From the NCBI GenBank assembly GCA_038380795.1, contig CM076275.1, positions 1,366,501 through 1,430,500 on the forward strand: a stretch of DNA of 64,000 nt. Reading direction: 5' to 3'. The position numbers were made by a program, and so were the translations under genes. Under the pieces are notes generated by a model. The model did not search any database and was not told the origin of the DNA. It worked only from the letters and a program-made list of their open reading frames with translations. This DNA is from Pyrocephalus nanus (Eukaryota > Chordata > Aves > Passeriformes > Tyrannidae). Below, in pieces: positions 1 to 9,500 of the stretch. Every line of letters starts with the position of its first letter. Within the stretch, counting starts at the first letter, position 1.

Positions 1-790
1 GGGGGGAGCATTAATAGCATGAATCCTGATTTTATGGAGGATGTCATGGGGGGAGGAAGGGGAATAGAAAATGGATTTGCAGCCTGCATTCCTGCAACTC
101 CCAGCCAAGCAAACTGCAAGGCAGTCTGACTTGGGGAATCACGAAAGCAGCAGATGGCTGGGGAGTTTTGTCTTAAATCAGTGGACTATGACCAGCCAGG
201 CAGCAGTTGTCTGCTTTCTCCCACACCAGCAGGGGAAGGACAGGCTCGCTCCCATCTGTGCTGCCAGGTCCTGCTGTGCTGGGAGCCACTGCCTCCAACA
301 AGGGCAGCCTTGTGCAGTGCTGTCTGCACAGGCTGGGGGATTTCATATGGCTGTAATTAGCTAAAATCCTCCTTCAACATCACCCTCATGTACACACTTT
401 GTGCCTGCAGAGCTTCGTGATAATTTTGCAAGACTGAATCAGTGCTTACTTCTGCAGTGGGGTTGAGGTGATGTTCCCTGGCACAGCTCCCTGTCCTTGC
501 CCTCTCCCCCATCGCCCTTCAGCCGTGTGACACTGCAGGGACAACCTCACATATGGTGACACTGTCCCTCCTGTGCTGCCTCGCTGTGCTCTGGCCTTGG
601 TTTCATACAGAAACGAGGTTCATGTGCCCATTTTCTTGGAGGGCTCCCTTGGAGGGCAGGGGAGGGAAATGCTGGGGAGGAGTGCCCTGGCCTGCAGGCA
701 CCACCGGAGGGAAGCACAGCATAAAAAGTGACCCTTATTCAGTGTGATGCCTGTAGCCTTCACTATAAACATGTCCCTTTTTTGTTTTAG
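1..790 (+). other. ACSL6: Last intron of ACSL6 (3' part)
   Basis: The 790 bases before the ACSL6 terminal exon end in a T-rich tract and an AG at 789-790. I see no earlier ACSL6 exon here; the short open frames do not resemble the acyl-CoA synthetase family and lack matching splice sites. The stretch is read as intron, and the gene continues beyond the left edge. Confidence 0.75.
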
Positions 791-931
791 GTCAAAGCCA
801 TTTACATTCACTCCGATATGTTCTCGGTGCAAAACGGTTTGTTGACACCGACGTTAAAGGCTAAGAGACCAGAACTGAGAGATTACTTCAAAAAGCAAAT
901 AGAAGAGCTATATTCCAGCATCTCCATCTGA
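791..931 (+). CDS. ACSL6: ACSL6, final coding exon (C-terminus of long-chain acyl-CoA synthetase 6), partial gene
   Basis: This is the last coding exon of a long-chain fatty-acid CoA ligase. The enzyme activates long-chain fatty acids to acyl-CoA using ATP at ER, mitochondrial or plasma membranes, and ACSL6 favours polyunsaturated substrates in brain and germ cells. The exon follows an AG at 789-790, is open in phase 0 and encodes 46 residues before TGA at 929-931. The segment has the ACSL C-terminal signature NGLLTPTLKAKRPEL, in which the lysine before the RPEL belongs to the conserved C-terminal lobe, followed by FKKQIEELY. The ending YSSISI is closest to ACSL6 as I remember the paralogues. 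Paralogue choice rests mainly on synteny: MEIKIN and FNIP1 follow in the mammalian order. The catalytic AMP-binding motifs lie outside the window. Confidence 0.9.
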   Translation, partial: VKAIYIHSDMFSVQNGLLTPTLKAKRPELRDYFKKQIEELYSSISI

Positions 932-2574
932 AATCACGGGAAGAATCTCCTCAGTAATGGACTTCATAGCAATATTAGAATAATACTCAAAAAGTACAGA
1001 GCCAGAACGACACTGCTGAAATGGATAAGCACCTGAATCTTATATTTGAGCCTTTCATTGTTCTAGGATTTCGCCACTAACCACATTTTTCCTTCTTTTT
1101 TCCATCGGGTGTGATACAATTTCTTTTTTACTCTATGCACAGGGTACTACTAAGAATTATGCTGAATTGCCACAAAATATACAGACATTTCAATCTATGA
1201 CTAAATTAGGGAAACTTATTAATAACTACAAACATTTCTAATTAAAATAGGGAACATTTCAGGTATGTCTGTTAATATTTGATTGTATATAACCTAACAC
1301 ATTAAAAACTAAAATTATGGATAATTCAATAATGTGGTCTACCTCAAACAATCAGTGATTGATGGTGAAAGTGAAAGTCTATTTTCTCTGATTTGGAACT
1401 TCAAGCTGGATATCGGATTATATATGAAGTGATAGTTTTTATATTTTCCAGGACATAAATGACATTGATTTGATTTAATCATTAATGACCTAACTAACAA
1501 CCAGAATAGAAATAGGAAGGAATCTCCTGCTATCTGAACTTAATAGACCTATTAGTATATTCCACCTAACGGATAAATGTTACCTTGCACTTGCAAGAAC
1601 AGGGTAGGCAGCGATAGGATAGTGTTCCCTCTATTTCCTTTTCATCCCAAGGCAGTTTATCCATGGCACGCTGATCCTGCAGCCCGGTGCACTCATGGAC
1701 ATCTCAGCTGCTCAAACTGAGAAGGTTGCAAAAGCATTGCTGGCTCTGAGGAGGCTCTTGGTGGGAGTTGAGGATAATCCACCTGCTCCCAGTCCCTAAC
1801 TGGTTACTGTACACGCTGCTAACTCTGCTAGTCCAGCTGGACTCACTCCCTCTCAGAAACGGCGCCGGAGGAACGGAGCACAAGGAATGAGCTGGGATTG
1901 TGGACGGGGTTTGGGAAGAGGCCAGGCTGAGGCGCAGCACTGCAGGGCATCCTCTGTGTGCCCACGGAAGGGGAAGGAACACTGCTCCTCCCAAGGGCCC
2001 ATGGCATGCTGAGAGGCTGTGTTAGCCACCCTGTGCCAGGTGCCACAGGATGGCAGAACGCTGCATGTGGTGGCAGAAAGGCCTGCTGAGAAAACACCTC
2101 CATGTCCAGACGTCTGGGAGCACCAAGTCCCGCTGGCATCACTTCCAGTGGCCTCTCTGGAATAAACAGTAAGTTGTCTGGATGAAACCTGAGATTTCTG
2201 TGGTCATCAGAAAGGAGAAAAGTCTCACAAGGAACAGGAACAGACTCTAGAGCTCTCTCCTGATACAAAGCACGGTACAAAACAACGAGAAAACTGTCAT
2301 GTCAAGTCGCTTGAATACGTGGACTGTCGATGGCTTCTTTCTGCTAAACAGGATCCTAAATATCTGTGTGTATTGTACTAGCTGCTCTTTGTTGCACCAG
2401 TGCATACTAGCATGGAGCTGTGCCTGCTAGATCTTTGCTAGGACAGTGAAAGCACACTTATTTTTTTCTCTTAAACTGGAATCTGCTGTAGACTTTTAAA
2501 GCTAAAAGTTAAAATTTTTATTCTAAACGGTCTCTTCCTTTCCCTCTGGAACTCCGTTGCATGCTTCCAAATGA

Positions 2575-2580
2575 AATAAA
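2575..2580 (+). terminator. ACSL6: Candidate poly(A) signal (AATAAA), ACSL6 proximal
   Basis: AATAAA lies 1.64 kb after the ACSL6 stop and is followed within about 30-40 bases by a G/T-rich stretch (gggttagtgttcc) that could be the downstream element. Use cannot be decided from sequence alone. Confidence 0.3.
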
Positions 2581-5019
2581 CCGAATGAACGGGTTAGTGT
2601 TCCACGAAGACTGATTTATTGAGGTGATTTCAGAATAAAATGGTACAAAGGAAACCGCATCAGTAACACAATGACTCACGTGGAATGTGGCAATTTGATT
2701 TATCAAATGTGCGTTTGTCTGAATCCCTTTTTGCGCCCGATTCCTCATTTGATTCCAGTTCAGTGATTCACATCAGTTCAAAGCAACTACGAAATATCTG
2801 AGATCTGCTGGGATCACACATTCATTTTTCACCAGGGTATGCAGCAGCAGCATCCCTGGGGAATTCGTGCCCCACGTCTGCAGAGCACGGGAATTACTGC
2901 GTCAAATTCGGCTCTTTAGGTCAAGAAAGGATTCTTATCTCGGCACAGTCTGGTTCATCTCCTTTTTGTATCAGCCAAAAGACAGTCATCACATGCACAA
3001 AGCTCCAGAGCAATGGAGAATTAGATTCAGTACAATTTCCTGTCTGTTTTAATGCAGCAGGGTTTTAAAGTAAAAAACCCCAAAGCCTAGTCATCCCTAG
3101 CTGTTTTTTCACTGACCTTTTTCTACCGTTTGAGTTTAATTTACTTTTTTCCTAAGGTGATTGCAGGCTTTTTGGGACAACTAAACTCTGTGTAAGTATA
3201 AAAGATCCCACTATCAGTTTATTTACAGCTTAAATGGCTGCTGCTTTTACATATGTAATGCTGAATAATAGATCTGTATTCTTCTTTTGGTATTTCATGC
3301 AAAATGTCAGATGCACTAGAGCCAGAGATGAACACCAAAAGAGTAAGAAAGGAAAAATACAGACTTGGCCACATGAGGATGATGCAAAATCTGGGAGAAA
3401 TTGTGCTGTCACACCAGAAGTGTGAATACTTTCAGAACTTGTGAAAAGTTACATAAATAAACTAAAAGCTCTCTTTTATACTTTCTGGTGTAATCAGATT
3501 TTCCTCTGCAGGTCGCTCTCTCTTGCCATAATCATAATGATGCTGTAAGAGATTAACAGTTGAAAAGCAGACAGTGTAAGGCATGAGCTCAGCACAATCT
3601 TGCTTCTCTTCAAATTCCAGGAATATTTATTTTGTACTGAGCTTTCTTAAACTGAAACACATCTTGTGACCACCAAGGAAAAATCCCCCAGGGCTGTCCA
3701 ATAAGCAGTTGTTTGTTTTTTTGTTTTTTTGTTTTTTTCCCTCAAGATAAGTAGTTACAAAATTAGTTTCTATTATTCATCTTACTTAAAGAGTGGAGAC
3801 TCTTTTTGCAGAGTACTGTGTTCTCGGGCTTGTGAAGCATGGGAGGTTCTTCCTGAGCCTGGTGCCGTGCCTCTGGAATCACTGCAGGACTCTCAGATAT
3901 AAAAAACAGAATAAAATACCTTTTCCAGGAAGAGAATCTCTCTTAGTTATGTGTTTTGTATGTTCTTTGCTCAGTGTATTGCACAGAGAAGATGAACCAG
4001 GTGTGAGCAGAAACCAGAGCAGAGTCTTAGCCCCGTGTGGGCGGGAAACACATGGAATAATCTGTCCTGAAGGGCACATTTGCCATTTGAAATGCTTGAC
4101 GCACATCAGGTGAGGGAGACAGGGGGAGTTTTTATTGACCAAGTCCTATTTTGCAATCTGCCCTCACTGTCAGTCAGTATCTATCAGCATCAGTAAAGTC
4201 CAGTCTCATTTCTGCCATGAATACGAAATCCTCGCGTATAACAAAATAATCTGACCTAATCTTCTGGAATTAAAAAATGAACTTAGAATGTTTTTTTTTC
4301 TTTAATTTTACGTGTGTTAAAAGCACAAACTGCTGATCTATATGTAAATAAATGCTACAAGATGAATGTAAACTGGGAAAGAATATACTATTTTTGCATG
4401 GTAATAGGTTACTTAAAGACCTCTTGATGCCTTACAGAGAATTTGGAAAAGCATTTTATTTAGAGGCAATTCCATCGGCGTATTTTTTGTATTTTAGCTC
4501 ACTTTGGTTTTCTCTGGGGGAAAAAATCAGAATTAGATCTTTGTTTCTCCTTGGAATTAACTTTCTTCAGTATTTTGCACATGTGGTGGTTTCTGCATCA
4601 CCTTTGCTCCTGTGAAATGGGGAAGCTTTTCAGAGAAGAGACCTGGATGCTTGTAGTCCAGGAAGGACAAAGCTTTAGATCCCTGGAATTGTTCCAAAAT
4701 AAAATGTTTTCTGAGGCATCTGGAGCCCCTTTAAGCCCTTCATTTCAGCTTTTTGTTATGTATTTTAGCAAAGTAAAAGCAGTGAACAAATGAGGTATTT
4801 TGGTGAGTGTTGCTTATTCTATTTTCAAATGAAAGTGAAGGGGGTTAAAATATAACGTATACATTTGTGTAAAAAAAAAATCTTAACTGTAATTAAAGAT
4901 TTTTCAGCTTTGGTATATTAGCATGTATATCAAAGAGTCATCTATGGAAACTTTTGTAAAGAACTAACTTCTCACCTTTCTCAAAAGTGCTCATGAGATT
5001 TTCTTGTGGACTGACATAC

Positions 5020-5025
5020 AATAAA
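5020..5025 (+). terminator. ACSL6: Candidate poly(A) signal (AATAAA), ACSL6 distal
   Basis: AATAAA is followed by a T-rich and then GT-rich segment (gctctttttt, then tctgttgttcc), a plausible cleavage context. Further hexamers follow at 5128 and 5392. Several of these may serve a long neuronal-type 3'UTR. Confidence 0.3.
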
Positions 5026-5454
5026 AGCTCTTTTTTAAAATCTGTTGTTCCTCCAGCTACACTCTGTCCTCACCATCGTTATGAAGTCGTTCAGAACGCG
5101 TGCCTAGACTAAACGTGTTGTAAAAACAATAAATTATGTAAAATAAAATAACGACCAAAGGAATATTGGAACATGAGATTGATTTTAGCAATCTCCTACA
5201 AAAAAAAAAAAAAAAAAAAAAAAAAATTGTTGCAAAGCTCTCTGAAGATGCAGAAGTCTTTCTGTAATGTTTTTTTTTTTTTTTTTAAATAATTTCAAAT
5301 CAGTAATAACATAACCAAATGTATATGCTTGTTTAATATGAATTGACAATTGGGAATGCATAGTATTTTTTTCAGACTATGTGTCTAAACCAATAAAGTT
5401 TCAAAACATTTGGGCTCTACTCCGGTTCTTGCATCTCCTTTCCCCTGGAAATCC

Positions 5455-5605
5455 AGGGATGCCTGGAAGTGTCCGGGGCCAGGCTGGACAGGCCTTGGAG
5501 CGTGTGGGATGTAATAGAAGGGTGGGATATTGGAAGGGGTGGAAATGGATGGGTTTTATAGAAAGGCCCCTTCCAACCCAACCCGGACTGTGGTTCTGTG
5601 ACCTT
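5455..5605 (+). mobile_element. CR1 LINE 3'-end fragment
   Basis: The segment keeps the order of the avian CR1 3' end: 'cctggaagtgtcc..ggccaggctggacagg', a degraded middle, then 'ccccttccaacccaaccc..tgtggttctgtg'. It is truncated and diverged, and supports an avian origin. Confidence 0.7.
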
Positions 5606-5793
5606 GCTTCGTTCCATGAAAAAATCTGAGCTATCAGATCCCTCACGGCTGGAACAGTGATCAGTAAAGGGGGTACCACACACGATTTATTTACTCCGCT
5701 TTCAGGCACGGTTTTCTTTACTCAGGGGGTGGGCAGGCCCTGGCACGGGATGCCCAGAGCAGCTGTGGGTGCCCCATCCCCGGCAGCGTCCCC

Positions 5794-5955
5794 GGGATCG
5801 GGAGCGGTCCCGGCCGGGCTGGGATCGGGAGGGGTCCCGGCCGGGCTGGGATCGGGAGCGGTCCCGGCCGGGCTGGGATCGGGAGGGGTCCCGGCCGGGC
5901 TGGGATCGGGAGCGGTCCCGGCCGGGCTGGGATCGGGAGCGGTCCCTGCCGGGGC
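5794..5955 (+). repeat. 27-nt GC-rich minisatellite, about 6 copies, upstream of MEIKIN
   Basis: Five exact-length 27-nt units start at 5794, 5821, 5848, 5875 and 5902, with a diverged sixth from 5929. Units differ mainly at one position: 'gagcgg' (A type) or 'gagggg' (B type). They occur in the order A-B-A-B-A-A, suggesting past amplification as a 54-nt dimer. Because 27 is a multiple of three, frames stay open on both strands, so the long open frames here are a compositional effect. Confidence 0.9.
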
Positions 5956-6054
5956 CGGGCCCTCAGGGCAGGCCGGGGGGGCCGCTCCGCGCATGCGGGC
6001 GGGGCGGGGTGGGCTGAGGGGCCGCGGGGCTCAGCCGGTTCGCTCGGGTGCCAG

Positions 6055-6332
6055 CCCGGCGTGCCCGGGGCCAGGCCCGGTGTGCCGGCCCGGTGTGCCG
6101 GCCCGGTGTGCCCGCCCGGTGTGCCCGCCCGGTGTGCCCGCCCGGTGTGCCCGCCCGGTGTGCCCGCCCGGTGTGCCCGCCCGGTGTGCCGGCCCGGTGT
6201 GCCCGGGGCCAGGCCCGGTGTGCCCGGGGCCAGGCCCGGCGTGCCCGCCCGGTGTGCCCGCCCGGTGTGCCCGGGGCCAGGCCCGGTGTGCCCGCCCGGT
6301 GTGCCCGCCCGGTGTGCCCGCCCGGTGTTCGC
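6055..6332 (+). repeat. 13-nt GC-rich minisatellite, about 20 units, directly upstream of the MEIKIN start
   Basis: Tandem copies of cccggtgtgcccg (13 nt) fill this stretch. Variants end in 'ccgg', and a 21-nt form carries an extra 'gggccagg'; this long form recurs four times, so the array has some higher-order structure. It ends about 15 bases before the proposed MEIKIN ATG, so it should lie in the promoter or 5'UTR. The unit is CpG-dense and is a likely site of length polymorphism and assembly error. Confidence 0.9.
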
Positions 6333-6346
6333 TCTCCCGGCCGCTG

Positions 6347-6512
6347 ATGGAGCGGGACCGCGCCCCCCGCGCCCCCCGCGCCGCGAAGGCTCCGCGCAAG
6401 AAGCGCCGGGAGTCGCCGCTGCCGGGGCCGGCCGTGCTGCCGGGCAGGCGGGCCGGGCCGCCCCAGCCGTGCCGCCGGAGCCTGTTCGGCACTGCGGGGC
6501 CCGAGCCCCGCG
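6347..6512 (+). CDS. MEIKIN: MEIKIN exon 1 (coding part)
   Basis: Residues 1-55 plus one base; donor GTGAGC. The ATG at 6347 has G at +4 and follows the 13-nt array. The product is rich in Arg/Pro/Ala, with a basic cluster APRKKRRES that could be a nuclear signal. The frame stays open upstream through the repeats, so the start is a choice, not proven. Confidence 0.65.
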
Positions 6513-9500
6513 GTGAGCGCTGCCCGGGGCCGGGGCCGGGGCCGGGGGTTTGATCAGCGGCGGGGCCTCGCACTGCGCCCGGCGGGGCTGCGGGAGGGCG
6601 GGAGGGGGTTTGGTGTTGTCCGTGTCCCTCACGGCTTGGGGAAGGCAGGCGGCTGTTCTGGCAGCAGGAGTGTTTCCTCTGGGCTGGCTGCTAGTTAGTC
6701 ATAAAAAGAGATTTTTTCCCGTTGTGAAGTGGCTTCCCGCCGTCCGATCGGGGAACATCTCGAGCTGGAAGGGCCAGACAAAAAGCCTTGCTCCTCTTTG
6801 TGTCAAAAAGGTGTTACGGGCATGGAAAGGGGAAATAGCTAAAGGTACCCGATGAGAAATAGTAATCTAAATTCTAATATTGAAATTATCATTACTGAAG
6901 TAAATACTTATTTTTCTCTAGGCCTGAAGAAAAAGGTCAGTGGGAAAGCCCTACCAAAAATTAAAGAAAACGTTGAATTCACTGAAGAGAGCCCTTCATG
7001 CAACCAAAGGTCTGTTAGAACTCATTGGGACACACCATTATTAACATTAGCTAGTCATTTTTATTGTTTTGCCTTGTGAGGTGGCTCTTGGAGCTTTGCA
7101 GTCTGAATTATCAGTACACAGTAAATAGTCTGTTTGCCAGACTATTTATTGGCATCCCATAAAGATATTTTGTAGTCCCTGCCTTCTCTAAGGCAGTGTA
7201 GCTCTGTGGTTGAACTTAGTTCTGTTTATCAACTGCAGCAATCAAGTGAATGTCAGAGAAACAAGAGATTTGGAAAAGGAAGAAGAGGAATCAGAAGGAA
7301 GCAATGTATTGCTGAAGGTGAGAATGGTGTCTTGCTTTTTATCTGCTAGTAATTGTCTGGAGGATAAATCAAAGAAATGTGACATGCTAAATTGTTTTTT
7401 TAATCAGGAAAAATTTCCTGTGAGTTGTGTGTGTGTGCACACTCGTTTTTCAGGGTGAACTTAGAATCTACTGCCTACACGTCATAGTTCGTATTTAGAG
7501 AAATGGTTTAAGATTCTGAGAGTAAGAATTGGGCCTCTAAAAAAAAAAAAACTTCAAAAGACAGTGAAATTCATTACTCCACTGCTGTGTGCATGACTTC
7601 ACTGGCATCTCATCGAGGAAAGACTGATTGTAGGACCAAATTATGAATTTTAGAACTAGAAGTCAGATTGCAGATTTGTTAATGATGCAAGAAAAAACGT
7701 GGCACAAATTACTGTGAATAGCAAGTTTAAGTGGTGAAGTGCCAGACAATGAGTTTCTAAGCACCTGCTAGTGTAGATGACGTTTAATTGCATTTCTTTG
7801 TCTCCATCCAGTTTTCTCAAGTTGTTTGTATTGGTTATTTAATTTTAGAAATCCTCAACGATCAACATCAAAAGTAAAGAAAATTTGCAAAATGCTGAAA
7901 TGACTTCAGGTGAGTATAATGGCAATACATGATGTTATTAAATACAATTCTATCTCTATATTTTATATCATCTATATAAGAACTAGTTGTGGACATGGGT
8001 TTTTCAGTTTATTCCAACCTGCATTTTTAAAAGCTTGTGGTGAAATAGTTTGTCCTGAAAACAAACCTGTTGAAGAATTCCCCTATCAGAGGCTGAGCTC
8101 TTCAGGTGTGTCTTGGGAGCCTTGGGCAAGGAAAGTGTCCTCTCTTAGCTTATGGTGGTGTAGATTTGGCTTCAGGATGCCCTTTGCTTATTTAATTGCA
8201 TTATGACTCAGGATAAAGTACTGACTTTACGATATTTAGCTCATCACAGGAATGAAACTTAAATAAGGAAATCCTGATGGTTTCTACAAGATGATACTTT
8301 TCTTTAGCCACCTTTTTTGTCTCTTTCTTTAGGTACAGACATGACTCTTCCCACAGGTGTTTCAACCTTTCTCCTTGAGTGTTTAGATGTCGATTCAACT
8401 GAAGATTCTAACAATACTAGTGGCAGCCTGCAGAGTTACTCATCCCCTGAAACATTCAGAGATGATGATTCAGGTGCGACTTTTGGGGCTTTTTGAGCTT
8501 TATTTGATGTAGAAAATGTGGGGAGACTGTTGACAATAGACTGGTGGCCTCTCTGGGTGTGACCCACCAGGTCACAGCTTTGCTTTAAGCCAACCTGTCC
8601 ATAACGTGGAATCGGTGTGTCTGGCCCTCCAATCCAGATGAATCAGGTCCAGGTGTGATTTGCATCACACTTTAAACTTGAAGTATTCACAGGTGACACA
8701 AGCTGTTTATTGGGGATGTCCCACCAAAGTGCTTTAAGTCAAATTCCTTCCAAACTTCTCTTCAGCTGTTTGAGCCAAGACAATGCTTTCATTTAGTTCC
8801 TGTCCTGCAAATGTGATTGTTTCAGTTTGTCACAGATGTAGTCACTGGATGAATTTCAGGATAAGAAGCCTGCACTTATATCTTTTATATGCAGAGAGAA
8901 GTAATTTTTACTCTGTGGCCCTTGGCAAGTACAAGAACTCTACTCTACTGGACTCCAGCAAAGCAGTGACCATCGATAAGATAGCACAGCTCTCAAATCT
9001 TTCAGCAATATTAGGTAAATCTTTTCTACAATTGTTCAGGATGCATACATAAATTTCCTTCTGGTGCAAGAAACTGATATAAAGTATATAATGATCATTT
9101 TATGTAAGGCCTGTCTGCATAATGGGGAGCAGGTCCCTGCTACCCATCTGTGTTTGCTTCTAATACTGTGCTTTAGAAATTAGTTGGCACTAAAACACTG
9201 TCAGTTCTAAGCTGTCTTAGCTTTTTTGTTTAAAGTTTAGCTTTTATGTTGGATTTTTTCTTTTTTTTTAGAACCTATACCAAAGGATTTTCAAGACCAG
9301 GGCATTAGAAGGTAATCTGCACAGCAGACTCTTTGATGCACTTAAATGTTCAGGCTTCTCTCTTTTGACTGATGCTTTAAAAAAGGCCAATATGAATAAG
9401 CCTTTGCTCCTGCAAACCCCTCTGTGGAGTTTCAGCTACCTGTGCCCTCACTGACTTTGAAATTGGTGCATTAAGTCAGGGAAGAGTTTGCCTTACAGAC

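Larger units (their letters stand above)
932..5400 (+). other. ACSL6: ACSL6 3'UTR and following intergenic DNA; 3' end not resolved
   Basis: No convincing coding exon occurs between the ACSL6 stop and the GC-rich region before MEIKIN. The DNA is A+T-rich, with many stops in all frames and several AATAAA hexamers (2575, 3456, 4347, 5020, 5128, 5392), any of which could end the ACSL6 transcript. The antisense frames at about 1.7-2.3 kb have no recognisable domains. A long A run (5200-5226) and a T run (5270-5286) lie near the end. Confidence 0.5.
5700..6700 (+). promoter_or_regulatory. MEIKIN: CpG-island promoter region of MEIKIN
   Basis: From about 5.7 kb to about 6.7 kb the DNA is extremely GC-rich and CpG-dense, while both flanks are A+T-rich. 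It spans both minisatellites, the proposed MEIKIN first coding exon and the start of intron 1. No TATA box is evident and the transcription start cannot be placed. Confidence 0.6.

Noticed and set aside
1843..2280. 145-codon minus-strand open frame in the ACSL6 3' region
   Set aside because: No family resemblance; no evidence of an antisense gene.
5718..6632. 304-codon minus-strand open frame over the MEIKIN promoter
   Set aside because: It consists of translated 27-nt and 13-nt repeats and the antisense of MEIKIN exon 1; open because of GC-rich, stop-poor repeats.
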